The position numbers were made by a program, and so were the translations under genes. Of a DNA stretch of 64,000 nucleotides, positions 53,481 to 64,000 are shown one piece after another (the stretch's first letter is position 1; every line of letters starts with the position of its first letter). The DNA is from Cordilura impudica (Eukaryota > Arthropoda > Insecta > Diptera > Scathophagidae): the NCBI GenBank assembly GCA_963682025.1, contig OY821518.1, positions 143,719,529 to 143,783,528 on the forward strand, written 5' to 3'. The notes under the pieces are model-generated. The model was given only the letters and a program-made list of their open reading frames with translations. It had not been told where the DNA came from and ran no database searches.

Positions 53481-55406
53481 ATCAAAAATTAAATATTACA
53501 AATTAATAAAAATTAAAAATAAAAAAGTAAAAATAAAAAAGTAAAAATAAAAATTAAATATTAAAAATTAAAAATGAGAATTGTAAAATGAAAAATGGAA
53601 AAGCGAAAAATGAAAAATGAAAAAAAAAAATGAAAAGTTAAAAACTAAAAATTAAAAATTAAAAATTAAAAATTTAAAATTTAAAATTAAAAATTAAAAA
53701 TTAAAACTTAAAAATTAAAAATTAAAAATTAAAAATTAAAAATTAAAAATTAAAAATTAAAAATTAAAAATTAAAAATTAAAAATTAAAAATTAAAAATT
53801 AAAAATTAAAAATTAAAAATTAAAAATTAAAAATTAAAAATTAAAAATTAAAAATTAAAAATTAAAAATTAAAAATTAAAAATTAAAAATTAAAAATTAA
53901 AAATTAAAAATTAAAAATTAAAAATTAAAAATTAAAAATTAAAAATTAAAAATTAAAAATTAAAAATTAAAAATTAAAAATTAAAAATTAAAAATTAAAA
54001 ATTAAAAATTAAAAATTAAAAATTAAAAATTAAAAATTAAAAATTAAAAATTAAAAATTAAAAATTAAAAATTAAAAATTAAAAATTAAAAATTAAAAAT
54101 TAGAAATTAAAAATTAAAAATTAAAAATTAAAAATTAAAAATTAAAAATTAAAAATTAAAAATTAAATATTAAAAATTAAAAATTAAAAATTAAAAATTA
54201 AAAATTAAAAATTAAAAATTAAAATTTAAAAATTAAAAATTAAAAATTAAAAATTAAAAATTAAAAATTAAAAATTAAAAATTAAAAATTAAAAATTAAA
54301 AATTAAAAATTAAAAATTAAAATTAAAAATTAAAAATTAAAAATTAAAAATTAAAATTTAAAAATTAAAAATTAAAAATTAAAAATTAAAAATTAAAAAT
54401 TAAAAATTAAAAATTAAAAATTAAAAATTAAAAATTAAAAATTAAAAATTAAAAATTAAAAATTAAAAATTAAAAATTAAAAATTAAAAATTAAAAATTA
54501 AAAATTAAAAATTAAAAATTAAAAATTAAAAATTAAAAATTAAAAATTAAAAATTAAAAATTAAAAATTAAAAATTAAAAATTAAAAATTAAAAATTAAA
54601 AATTAAAAATTAAAAATTAAAAATTAAAAATTAAAAATTAAAAATTAAAAATTAAAAATTAAAAATTAAAAATTAAAAATTAAAAATTAAAAATTAAAAA
54701 TTAAAAATTAAAAATTAAAAATTAAAAATTAAAAATTAAAAATTAAAAATTAAAAACTAAAAATTAAAAATTAAAAATTAAAAATTAAAAATTAAAAATT
54801 AAAAATTAAAAATTAAAAATTAAAAATTAAAAATTAAAAATTAAAAATTAAAAATTAAAAATTAAAAATTAAAAATTAAAAATTAAAAATTAAAAGTTAA
54901 AAATTAAATATTAAAAATTAAAAATTAAAAATTAAAAATTAAAAATTAAAAATTAAAAATTAAAAATTAAAAATTAAAAATTAAATATTAAAAATTAAAA
55001 ATTAAAAATTAAAAATTAATAATTAAAAATTAAAAATTAAAAATTAAAAATTAAAAATTAAAAATTAAAAATTAAAAATTAAAAATTAAAAATTAAAAAT
55101 TAAAAATTAAAAATTAAAAAATAAAAATTAAAAATTAAAAATTAAAAATTAAAAATTAAAAATTAAAAATTAAAAATTAAAAATTAAAAATTAAAAATTA
55201 AAAATTAAAAATTAAAAATTAAAAATTAAAAATTAAAAATTAAAAATTAAAAATTAAAAATATAAAATTAAAAATTAAAAATTAAAAATTAAAAATTAAA
55301 AATTAAAAATTAAAAATTAAAAATTAAAAATTAAAAATTAAAAATTAAAAATTAAAAATTAAAACTTAAAAATTAAAACTTAAAACTTAAAAATTAAAAA
55401 TTAAAA
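53481..55406. repeat. (AAAAATT)n heptanucleotide satellite, ~1.9 kb
   Basis: Degenerate at the left (53481-53700, mixed AAAAAT/AAAAGT units), then an almost pure 7-bp array AAAAATT to about 55370, with scattered single-base variants (AAAAACT, AAATATT, AAAATTT, AAAAGTT) and occasional 6- or 8-bp units. Not a known arthropod telomere repeat (TTAGG), which flies lack anyway. No ORF. Array length may be under- or over-assembled. Confidence 0.97.
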
Positions 55407-57200
55407 ACAAACCGACCTACCAGTACACGATAAGAAGTACTGAAGATTGTGTTATGCACAGCTATTTTAAAACTTCGTAACAGGAATTTAGAAAAAAGTT
55501 TTTTCAAGTTATTACCAAAAATAGGTGTATGTCCAAGGAACAGAATTGCTTAGAAAACCGAAATAAATCAAATTTACCAAAAGTGTCAGAAAAGCAAAAA
55601 AACTTGCTTTTCGTTTTTATTGTTAACAGCATTTTTTTTCACCTTTTCTTCCAACATACTAAAATTTTTCATCAACATAATTAAAGCGCATTTTATTACA
55701 AATCAAAAATTGAAATAAATTAAGAATTATGGTTCTTTTTCTAAACATGGAAGCTAAAAAGTTGGGATGACTTCAGTATCAGTTAAGTTTGTAGAGTATA
55801 GAAAGAGTTCTGTATATATAGGTTTGTAAGAGAAATTGTAAGATTTCATTAACGTGACCTCCAGCAATTACCTGACATTTTAATTTGGATTTAATTTCGA
55901 AACGCTTTTCGATTTCTGATACATATATCTTCACCGTCCGATTCTGATGTGACCAAAATTTTCTAGTAAGAATCCTAGATCACGATGCAGAAAATTAACT
56001 TTCATATTCATATCCACTTGAAATCAGTGATTTCAAAACTAAGTGACCTCCAAGTGAAGTGATGAATATTTTCTTGAGTCATTCCAACATTGCAAAATAT
56101 CGTAAATTAGCCAATTTTAATCGATTTAAATTAGCGATGGCCCATTTCATTCCTAATAAAATTCACTTTAATTATTATTATGTTGGAACAAATTTTGCAA
56201 ATTTTTTTGTTGTGGTTTTCTAGAATAACCGCGTATGTCATAAAATCAAAATGTTCAGGGGAGCCAAAAAACGTTATATTTGAAATTATGGGCTCGATAT
56301 AAAGATTTTAGAGCTTTTTATTTAACAGTCCTGTAGATATGGGCAATAAATACTTTATATAAAATTTTGAGTCAAAAATCTTCATAGGAATGGATCCTGG
56401 AGAAGGACGAAAAAACAATATATAAATTACACTTAAAGTGTGTGCAGATAAAATAACTTATGTCGACAAACGTCCTTTTCTTTGAAAAAGAAAACTACCA
56501 ATGCAACCACCCATGTAGACATAAGTTGTTGTTGCTTGAAAAATGGATTTTATGTTCGTCAACAAAAAGTTTACTTGACTTAGGATGAGAATATAACAAC
56601 GTATCAAGAATAATAGTGAAAAAAAAAACAACAGAAATAAACACAAAAGTTTTTACAAGTGGTTATAAACTGAAAACTAATCCAAAATTATTTTTAATTT
56701 TTTTCATTAATAACAACGTATGTTGCTATGTATTGTTTTCTGAGAAAATAATTTGTCAGCGATCAAACGTAGGTTGACATATATCGTTAGTGCTGCAAAT
56801 TAATTTAATAAACATTTAAGTTACGTCGTTATTTAAAGAAAAAACTCAGAAATGGTCAATATTAACAAAAACAAAAAAAAAAAATTGAACACATGTAAAG
56901 AGTGTTAAAAATTAATATAATTGGCATCGTTGACTCAAAAGTGACAAAAATAGACACACGCGGTTATTCCAGAAAACCACAGATATAAGAGTGTTTATAT
57001 AATTAAACTCGTTGGAAAATATACCGAGTTAGAAATTGCTTAGTGGGGAGAAATAAAAATGAATAATTTTGTATCAGAGTGTAATATGTTAATATATCAA
57101 GATAAAAATTACTGCACTTCTCACACTAATTTTTATAACTCATGTTTATATCCATTTATGACCTCACACATAATGGTTGGAAGATCCTTTTCCGAAAGTA
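55407..57200. other. no gene seen
   Basis: AT-rich, some poly-A runs. No recognisable protein similarity in either strand, no shared repeat except the R1 scrap that follows. Confidence 0.4.
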
Positions 57201-57247
57201 ATGGTATAGGATACCATATAGTCGGCCAGAACCGACTTACTTGCTTA
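57201..57247 (-). repeat. R1 5'-end fragment
   Basis: Plus strand reads AATGGTATAGGATACCATAT, AGTCGGCCAGAACCGACT and TACTTGC, the inverted R1 start with its hairpin, only about 45 bp long. Confidence 0.55.
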
Positions 57248-58551
57248 AAACAATATAGAGTAAAGTCCTCTTTGTGCTTAAATTTTGTGACTACAAAAAT
57301 TTATAACTTCGTGTCGTGTTAAACAATTATGACAAAAGAGATTGGGATATTTTCTGGTAAATTTGTTCAGAATTTCTAATTTAATTTTATTTTATAATTT
57401 TCTTCAAAAAGTGTTTGACAATAATTGAATTTGTATGTTCTGTCATTACAACAAAAGCATACTTACGTTACGTGGATTACAGTACAATTTCGGATGTTTT
57501 ACAGTTATGTATATACTCTAGAGAGATGTTGTTCATTTCATTTTGGCTGTTTTTTAACGTTGTTAGTGGATAAATCCATGTTTTTCATCCACGTGAAACA
57601 TAATTTTAAGTTTTGAGTATGAACATTTATTTGTGCATACCTACAAGTACAATATAACAATAATGATAATAATAATAATAATAACAATATGTAATAAACA
57701 TTTCCTATGTCTTTGCTCCCCCCCCCATGAAAAAGCCATTGCAGACAGCGCATATGTTTTTGTATAAAGCAGGAGGGATAAAAAAGTCGAAATAGAAAAT
57801 TAAGTAAGCATAATGTAAATGTAGTCGGTACAACAATATTATCGTCACGGCAGGATGCTAACACAATAACAGTGTATCCCTTTAGAAATACTCGTAGAAA
57901 GGGAGACATATTATTACACTACTATAGTGAGTATATGAATGAGTTTCTCTGTAACTTTGCTAGTTTTATCACTACTAATAATAACGATAATTCTGAAGTG
58001 GTATTCGCACATAACTACAGTTATTATTGGTATAACAATTATTATTGTCCACCCATGCTGTGTGTTGTCCTGTTCCATGAGTGAATTTCTCTTCTTAATC
58101 CACTTGGTTCCGGTAAAAGTTTTAACATTCACATATGTTCTTTATAAGAATGCCAGGTACATTAGTGGAAGAGAATACAAACAAGTATTTTGAATTGTTT
58201 CTTCTGTGGTGTTTGGTTGACCAATTGATAAGATAAGTTTGTTGTAGTGAGTTAAGAAGGTGACCACCACAGGTTACGGATGTTAAACAGGATAAATTAT
58301 GTGTGCGCTTGTCCGCAATAGATGCTGTTTTTAAATGAGATATTATTCTAATGTTTGAATTTAATATTAATTGAAATTTAAGTTAAATTTATATTTTTCA
58401 TAGCGTAGTCTACAAGTTATTTAACAGAGAATATTTTCGTTATTATGAGATCGATTAACGAATATTAAATTAGAGATTAATTAACCTGGACATATGGGGT
58501 TGAAACAATAAGTCAGTGGTTTTTTGAACTTTTTTGTAGTTAACTAAAAAT

Positions 58552-58586
<35 letters not shown>

Positions 58587-58590
58587 CGCT
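57248..58590. other. no gene seen; simple repeats
   Basis: (AAT)n near 57665-57685, a C run at 57718-57726, and a 30-base poly-A at about 58554-58583. Short frames have no recognisable similarity. Confidence 0.4.
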
Positions 58591-58599
58591 ATAAATGCG

Positions 58600-59225
58600 A
58601 CATAAAATTTCGAAGGAAAAGATAGAGCTCTTGCAACTGGTTAATGGTTAGCTTAAGATTGTTAGTTATTGCGAAATCTCTGAACCCACGATTCTTTAAA
58701 AACTTGAATAACAAGCCGGTTCATAACGGAGCAATCAAAAGTACCTACATGACGTCCACTGTTTCTGAAGGGATTTATAGTTCGAAATATGCTTCAAATA
58801 TCCAGATTTTAATATCTAAAAGGCAGTTACTCCTTTAGCTATTGCCTGAGGCATGGTTTCTGACACCGCCATTAAAAAATTTTAGAGCATTCTTAAGTCT
58901 AATAATCACGAATGGACAACCAAAAACAATTTGCCTTTAAATATTGTAAGGAACCTTATAATTGATGAATAGACACTACTAACCCCTTAAATTTTGCGAA
59001 ATATGAACATTTCAGATGATGGTAACGGTGAATGAGTCAACGCAGCTGAAGATATTAATTTTTCAGATGAAGCTAATTTTGTTGATGCGGAAGAAGAAAA
59101 ATCAAAAATTAAAAACTGATGATGTCATCAAAGCCCTTGATATTTGTATTGAGTGGGCAACTGTGAATGACATTATTTTCGAAGAACTGAAAAAAGGAAA
59201 GAAAGAAAGCTGCAAGAACGAATAA
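58600..59225 (+). pseudogene. possible pogo/Tigger (CENP-B-like) remnant
   Basis: Decayed frames: SKEKIELLQLVNG then LKIVSYCEISEPTIL near the start, resembling the CENP-B-type helix-turn-helix; MVSDTAIKKF in the middle; and TDDVIKALDICIEWATVNDI followed by EELKKGKKES at the end, resembling the acidic C-terminus of Tigger-like proteins. The core DDE domain is not present, so only the two ends of the protein remain. Assignment is tentative. Confidence 0.4.
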
Positions 59226-59794
59226 TTTTTAACAACCAAACTTCAGACTAAAATCTCAAAAATTTTTATTTCAAACGAATTTTTTAGAATTTATTTTGAG
59301 AATCGTTGGGCTAGCTGATCTGCCCTCGTATCAATAGCATATTTTTAATCAGTATAATATCGTAAACTTAGTATATTTATAATAAGTAATCTCTCATTAT
59401 TTACATTTTAAGAACTTTTGAAGTTGAGGAAACATTTTTTAAGTTGGAGGAATCATTTTAAAAAAATATTATTGTCTGAAAATTCGTATTTAATTTGAAG
59501 AGTTTTTTTTGAATAAAAGTAAAAAAATATTAGTAATTTGTTAAAGAAAAATCAATTATTATAAGGAAGCAGTTCTAAATTTCTTTATTTGTATAATTTA
59601 AATAAATATTTTTTCGGCAAGCTTCCCGATCCTGAGTTATTATTTTTGTTATTTGGCCAATTGTTGTGAATTATTTTGTATTTCCTTTTATAAGCGAATA
59701 CGGCCTAAATTTTTTATGTAAATTTAATTTACATTTTTGTCCCGACGTTTCGGCGATTATTTGTCGACTCCTTCTGGGGGTTCGTAATTATTTT
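59226..59794. other. no gene seen
   Basis: AT-rich; contains GTCCCGACGTTTCGGCGATT (59741-59760), an isolated GC-richer phrase just upstream of the LINE. No other feature. Confidence 0.35.
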
Positions 59795-62125
59795 TTGTCT
59801 CCAATGAAGAAAAAATCTTATTATATGACCAGTTGTCCGCATCGTGTTTTTCTAGGCACGATCTAATTTTTTTAATTTTTGATTTTCCTCTAGAAACTTC
59901 TACAGAGAAAATCCAATTTCGTAACTTGAAACGTATTAACTATTTCACTCTTGAAGAAGAGTTTGTCAAAATTGACTGGGATTGCGTTTATCATATGCTA
60001 TCTGTTAATGATCAATTGGCTTTCGTGGAACAAAATATAACAACGTTATTTAATACAATAGTGCCATTGCAAACGAAAGAAGTAAATTACCGCCAGAAAC
60101 CTTGGTTTACATCTGAAATTAAGCACCTCATAGCAGATCGTGACTATGCTTACTCTCGCTGGAAGCGCTATAAAACTTATGATCTGTATAATACTTATCG
60201 CAACGCGAGAAAAATTGTAACCAAAACCATAAGAAACGTAAAGTCAAAATACTATGCCAACAAATTTTCACAATCCATTTCTACAAAAAATAAATGGAAA
60301 ACCATTAAAGAAATTGGAATAGTTAATAGTAAAAACAGTGATGTTAATATAACATTAGATCCAGATGATATAAATAAAAAATTTGTTAATATACCCATGT
60401 CTCAAGCAGACCATAGTTATTATATTAACTATCATGCTACAAATCTTCCACAAAGTTTATTCAATTTCGAAAGTGTAAGTCAATTAGATGTATTCAAAAG
60501 CTGCCTATCCATAAAATCAAACGCTATAGGCATTGATGGTATTCATCCCGCTTTTTTTAAAATTATTCTCCCGACACTACTACCAATAATTACAAATATA
60601 TTTAACAAAATTATTATGACAAGCACTTATCCACTAAGATGGAAGCAGGCTAAAATTCTTCCAATTCCAAAATCACCCACTGAGTATCGGCCTATAGCCA
60701 TATTGCCATATCTGTCAAAAGCATTTGAAAAACTTTTACATTTACAGATAACTAATTACATTGAACATCATAATTTGTTGACCGATAAACAATCTGGATT
60801 TCGGGCCAAACATAGTTGCATTACTGCTCTTACCGATGTAGCCGAAGATCTCAGAAAGGAAATTGACGATGGATGTGTTGCAATGTTGGTGTTGTTGGAT
60901 CATTCAAAGGCTTTTGATACCGTTGACCATACCGTATTGATTCAAAAATTAGAAAAAATGATGAATTTTTCCTCTACATCTACTAAATTAATTGAATCAT
61001 ATCTAAAGGATCGAGAACAGTGTGTTGAAATAAAATCTTTAACCACCTCAACCTTTCTTCCCGTTATCAGGGGTGTACCACAGGGCTCCATTCTTGGGCC
61101 TCTCCTCTTTTCCATCTACGCAAATGATCTTCCTGAACAGTTGCTCCACTGCAACATTAGAATGTATGCCGATGACGTCCAATTATACGTAAGTAATAAA
61201 CAAGGAAACATTGAACAATGTACTGCAAAACTAAATGATGACTTGCAGCGTGTTTCTCTCTGGGCGAATGTGAATGGTTTAAGTTTGAATCCTAAAAAAT
61301 CCAAATGTATCGTTATACATAAAAGGACAAGGAAAATTATTGAAAGTCCTAGTGTTTGTATTAGCAACCAACAGATTGAAATCGTTAACAAAGCAAAAAA
61401 TCTTGGTATCACATTTAATAATACTCTGACCTGGTCAGATCACGTCATAGCTGCCTGTGGCAAAACATACGCGATGCTCAGGACTCTTTGGCCTACGCAA
61501 TACTACACGCCAATAAAAATAAGGTTACTGCTTGCTAAAACTTATTTGATACCTACTTTAACCTACGGATGTGAGATTTTTGCAAGTTGTGATGCAACCA
61601 GCAAATCAAAATTGAATGTTACTTACAACAATATTGCAAGATACATTTATGGTCTCAGTAATTACAGAACTAATGGTGTTTACCTCAATATAACTCCATA
61701 CTCTAAGAGAATATTTGGTGTGTTGTTCGAAGACCTTCTGAAAATAAGAACTCTAATATTTCTTCATAAAATTATAATAACCCGAGAGCCTTGTCATCTT
61801 TTTAATCGTTTGAGATTTAGTCAACTCAGAAGAAATAGAAATTTAATTCAATTTAATCATCGGACGTTAATATCCGAATGGCATTTTTTTATAACTGCAA
61901 TACGTCTTTGGAATATTATTCCTCCTACAATTAAAGAAACCAGCAACGCGTTAGAATTTAAAAAAAAACTATTTAAATTTTATTCATAGATAACTTGTTT
62001 TATTATTAAAATAAATAAATTATTGTTTATAAATTAAAAAATTGTAATTTGTAATTTGTAATTTGTAATTTGCATGTAATTGTTATTTTACTTTTACTTT
62101 TACTTTTACTTTTACTTTTATATTA
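59795..62125 (+). mobile_element. 5'-truncated LINE (Jockey/CR1 group), ~2.3 kb
   Basis: Begins inside the end of the AP-endonuclease domain and contains the whole reverse transcriptase and C-terminus. After the stop at 61989 come short UTR-like sequence and simple-repeat tails, (TAATTTG)n near 62043-62075 and (CTTTTA)n near 62090-62130. Truncation at the 5' end and a repetitive 3' tail are typical of target-primed insertion. An older fragment of the same family is at 49786-49960. Confidence 0.85.
59833..61989 (+). CDS. LINE ORF2-type reverse transcriptase, 718 codons, uninterrupted
   Basis: The frame is open from just after a stop near 59787; the first residues (SRHDLIFLIFDF) are the C-terminal edge of the endonuclease (the S-D/R-H-D motif). 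RT blocks: NAIGIDGIHPAFFK (about residue 230), RPIAILPYLSKAFEKLL, SGFRAKHSCITALTDV, LLDHSKAFDTVDH (Asp 356 and 362), GVPQGSILGPLLFSIYANDL, and MYADDVQLY (YADD at 445-448). Thumb and C-terminal region: LTYGCEIFASC, NIARYIYGLSNYRTNGV, AIRLWNIIPPTIK. All polymerase Asp residues are present, and no frameshift or stop occurs in 2157 nt. Without its endonuclease and 5' promoter it is unlikely to be active by itself. Preserved coding implies recent insertion. Confidence 0.9.
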   Translation: MSASCFSRHDLIFLIFDFPLETSTEKIQFRNLKRINYFTLEEEFVKIDWDCVYHMLSVNDQLAFVEQNITTLFNTIVPLQTKEVNYRQKPWFTSEIKHLIADRDYAYSRWKRYKTYDLYNTYRNARKIVTKTIRNVKSKYYANKFSQSISTKNKWKTIKEIGIVNSKNSDVNITLDPDDINKKFVNIPMSQADHSYYINYHATNLPQSLFNFESVSQLDVFKSCLSIKSNAIGIDGIHPAFFKIILPTLLPIITNIFNKIIMTSTYPLRWKQAKILPIPKSPTEYRPIAILPYLSKAFEKLLHLQITNYIEHHNLLTDKQSGFRAKHSCITALTDVAEDLRKEIDDGCVAMLVLLDHSKAFDTVDHTVLIQKLEKMMNFSSTSTKLIESYLKDREQCVEIKSLTTSTFLPVIRGVPQGSILGPLLFSIYANDLPEQLLHCNIRMYADDVQLYVSNKQGNIEQCTAKLNDDLQRVSLWANVNGLSLNPKKSKCIVIHKRTRKIIESPSVCISNQQIEIVNKAKNLGITFNNTLTWSDHVIAACGKTYAMLRTLWPTQYYTPIKIRLLLAKTYLIPTLTYGCEIFASCDATSKSKLNVTYNNIARYIYGLSNYRTNGVYLNITPYSKRIFGVLFEDLLKIRTLIFLHKIIITREPCHLFNRLRFSQLRRNRNLIQFNHRTLISEWHFFITAIRLWNIIPPTIKETSNALEFKKKLFKFYS

Positions 62126-62494
62126 CTTTACTTTTGTTAATTCACATTATAACACCATACGAATTCTACTTTTTAAGACAAATGTTTTGTTGTAGAAATT
62201 ACAAAATTAATTTAATAAATAAATAAAAAAATAAATAAATAAATTGTTTACGTATGGAACATAATTAAAATACATTTAACATAAAACCACAAGCTTATAT
62301 GGTGAAATTTCCGAATTTGAAAAAGTTTTTCTCGTATCTGATTATTGTATCTCTAGTGGAATCCGAAATTCCATGTTCCTAGATTCATTGGTTTAGCACA
62401 TACAAAATGTACAATTTTCCCCTTTATGGCCATTTTTGTCCCTTAGGCGTTTACGATTTGGTGGGGTCTGTATATCATCACATTTCATATGTAT
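62126..62494. other. no gene seen
   Basis: AT-rich with (AATA)n near 62217-62245; no feature supported. Confidence 0.35.
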
Positions 62495-62815
62495 ATATTA
62501 GGGCGGGTCGATTTTAAAATCGCACAATTGACAAGGAAAATCGTATTCTAGGGATCAAAATAAGAAACTTTGCCTGAGGAATCATACCTTTAAAACGAAT
62601 TCTGATGTCCCGACTTTTGACCTGTCTGTCTGTCTGTCTCACTTTGACCCATTTAGAGTGCCCCAATCGAGTCCAAATGTATGATCGACCCCGCTAACTG
62701 TGGAGGGCCGACCCACTAATGCCATCGGCACACCCCCTGGTGTTTCCCCGTACAAACATTTCAAAAATCACCATTTTTGGCCCTTTACATGAAAAATCTG
62801 CGAAATGGGTATGTT
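62495..62815. repeat. MITE-like repeat starting TAGGGCGGGTCGATTTT
   Basis: Contains TTAGGGCGGGTCGATTTTAA, ATCGTATTCTAGGGATCAAA, GCCTGAGGAATCATACC and a CTGTCTGTCTGTCTC run. I recall this phrase order from repeats in other insects, but only one copy is present here and no inverted partner was identified. Confidence 0.45.
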
Positions 62816-62922
62816 TTTTTCTTTTTGGAGTTTATTTTTCTCTTTAAAAATTTATTTAGTCAGAACATATGTAAATGAAAAAATGAATTTAACTTAGTAA
62901 TAGAAAAGAAACTAAAAAAAAA

Positions 62923-63318
62923 TTATTGTTTGAAGTCTTTTTTGGTTTCAAGTCTGGGCAATTTCGTACGGCTCTCTAATGTCGTCGCCATAACAGACTC
63001 TACATTTTCCTGTATAACGTGTTTCGAAAAAACACTAGCTATCAATTGAACGTGTCGTTCCGTTCCTTGTATGCGTGATGGAATTTTTGGATCATTAAAC
63101 GGGGGATCACCTTGATTTAAATATTCTTTCAATGTATCGTACGCAATGCTTCGCGTGAATGGTGGTTCAATTACGTTATTTATATCATTCAAATTGATCA
63201 TTTCCGTGTAACTTGTGCAATTAAAGTTTATATCTGAATTTTTATAAACTCTAAGTTCCGTTGGGTGTGCTTTCTTTATAGCACAGTCGCACTTTTCTTT
63301 GCTATCATCAAACAACAT
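62923..63318 (-). pseudogene. C-terminal fragment of an unassigned arthropod TE-like protein
   Basis: Open frame of 131 codons from ATG 63318 to stop at 62923. Reads DINFNCTSYTEMINLNDI, VIEPPFTRSIAYDTLKEYL, DPKIPSRIQGTERHVQLIAS and LESRTKLPRLETKKDF. The order P-x-I-N-F-x-x-x-x-Y, E-P-P-x-T, I-P-x-x-x-Q-x-x-E-R and S-R-x-x-x-P-x-x-x-T-K matches the C-terminus of a large family of uncharacterised multi-copy proteins in arthropods (recalled, not searched). No upstream part is visible. Conserved Cys-His of the I-P-C-H motif is Ser-Arg here. Confidence 0.5.
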
Positions 63319-63501
63319 TGATAACAGATATTTTCCGAATGCGCTTAATATGAATTATCTGTAATTACTTGAAGTCTTATGTTTTCAGTGCATTGTAGTT
63401 ATTTTATTTCTTTGTTTGATGGTTTTATTGCTATTAAATATGTATTGAAAGTAATATACAAAAACTTACACGTTGTTTTTCGCTTATATAGTATATATAT
63501 A
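63319..63501. other. spacer before the Helitron 3' end
   Basis: AT-rich; (TATA)n-like stretch at 63484-63500. No feature. Confidence 0.3.
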
Positions 63502-64000
63502 CTAGTTGATTGTGTGGCGCCTAGGCGCCCGTTTAAAAATTATGAATAAAACAGTTTAAATTTCAATACACGAAAAAATTATAATAAATTAAATTCCTTT
63601 AATTATAGTAGTAAATTGAAAATTATATTGTTACATATGTATGAACATGTGAAAAAAGATTGTGTCTGTAGAAATTATATACATAAGTATCAAAACAGAT
63701 AAGAAATATTTGGCAAAAAAGTATTTCAATTTAGAGTCTCTTCAAAAACTATATTTCGTGTGAAATATCGTTGGTCTTGTAATAGTTTTCCTTGCTGTGG
63801 GTTCGATTGAATACGTATCTTAACTTGGCTTGCAATTTTGATCGTGACAAAGCCACATACAGTTGGCCGTGTGAAAATACCGCGGTCTCCAAATTAATAC
63901 CAACGTAATCAAATGACTGGCCTTGAGCCTTGTTTATGGTAATTGCGTATGCAGGAATTACTGGAAACTGAAAGGTAATGTGGTGTCGGTTGGGGCGAGA
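63502..64000 (-). mobile_element. second Helitron, 3' end, running off the right edge
   Basis: Minus strand ends ATCAACTAG (CTAG at 63505-63502), ten bases after the palindrome GGCGCCTAGGCGCC (63516-63529), exactly as in the copy at 22062-22658. Inward lies the helicase C-terminus with the [11 protein letters not shown] and L-Y-V-A-L-S-R motifs. Compared with the first copy there is a one-base deletion after the S-R-S-K codons and a 15-bp deletion near 63975. The host base outside CTAG is T, as expected. Confidence 0.85.

Noticed and set aside
53481..55406. Telomeric or subtelomeric repeat
   Set aside because: AAAAATT is not a known telomere unit and flies use retrotransposons or long satellites at telomeres; the array is flanked by ordinary dispersed repeats.
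57059..58193. Cluster of short ORFs on both strands as a host gene
   Set aside because: AT-driven open frames without conserved motifs, splice sites or codon bias; one overlaps an R1 scrap.
1..64000. tRNA or small RNA genes
   Set aside because: I looked for paired A/B-box-like sequences and cloverleaf stems by eye and found none; a tRNAscan or Infernal run would be needed to exclude them.

Overview
This window looks like a TE-saturated intergenic or intronic stretch of an AT-rich higher-fly genome. A calyptrate dipteran is my best guess from the abundance of short dispersed repeats of the 'GTCCGTCTGTCTG' and TTCGGC..GCCGAA kinds, the 59-nt intron and the mix of element families; this is inference and no species can be named. 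I found no convincing host protein-coding gene, no tRNA or rRNA gene and no CRISPR array. Almost every recognisable coding stretch belongs to a transposable element, and most are broken by stops, frameshifts, deletions or nested insertions.

Layout. 1-2.8 kb: two piggyBac fragments in opposite orientation with a dispersed repeat (family R1) between them. 3.8-6.85 kb: a long R2-family region containing a 587-bp MITE. 7.96-11.87 kb: a Transib transposon with CACAGTG ends and CGCCG target duplications. 12.1-14.4 kb: an R2 copy and fragments of two LINEs. 15.05-22.66 kb: a stack of nested elements: a MITE, an unassigned 3-kb transposon with long terminal inverted repeats (called 'GDLK family' here after a motif), a Lys-rich-ORF element inside it, a Helitron 5' end, four MITEs and a 597-bp Helitron derivative. 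22.9-28.3 kb: R1 and R2 copies, a Foldback-like element and a MITE. 28.9-31.5 kb: a second GDLK copy split by a hAT element with an 8-bp target duplication. 32.2-33.5 kb: a nearly intact Tc1/mariner element. 35.9-42.4 kb: an R1 copy and a Ty3/gypsy element into which a second Transib (36.9-40.3 kb) has jumped. 42.5-53 kb: dispersed repeats, a third piggyBac, a 1-kb insert flanked by a 16-bp direct repeat, LINE pieces and a decayed mariner. 53.5-55.4 kb: about 1.9 kb of (AAAAATT)n satellite. 58.6-62.1 kb: a pogo/Tigger-like fragment and a 5'-truncated LINE with a 718-codon open RT frame. 62.5-64 kb: a MITE-like repeat, a C-terminal fragment of another unassigned element family and the 3' end of a second Helitron running off the window.

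The strongest result is the Transib pair. All four ends read CACAGTG, then a 23-nt spacer, then AAAAATC, which is the layout of a vertebrate V(D)J 23-RSS. Both insertions sit in 5-bp CGNCG-type target duplications, and the decayed transposases keep the C-terminal RAG1-like segment. The GDLK elements are the best candidate for a poorly described system: two copies, long terminal inverted repeats on one of them, a zinc-finger-like N-terminus and a possible D-D-E core.
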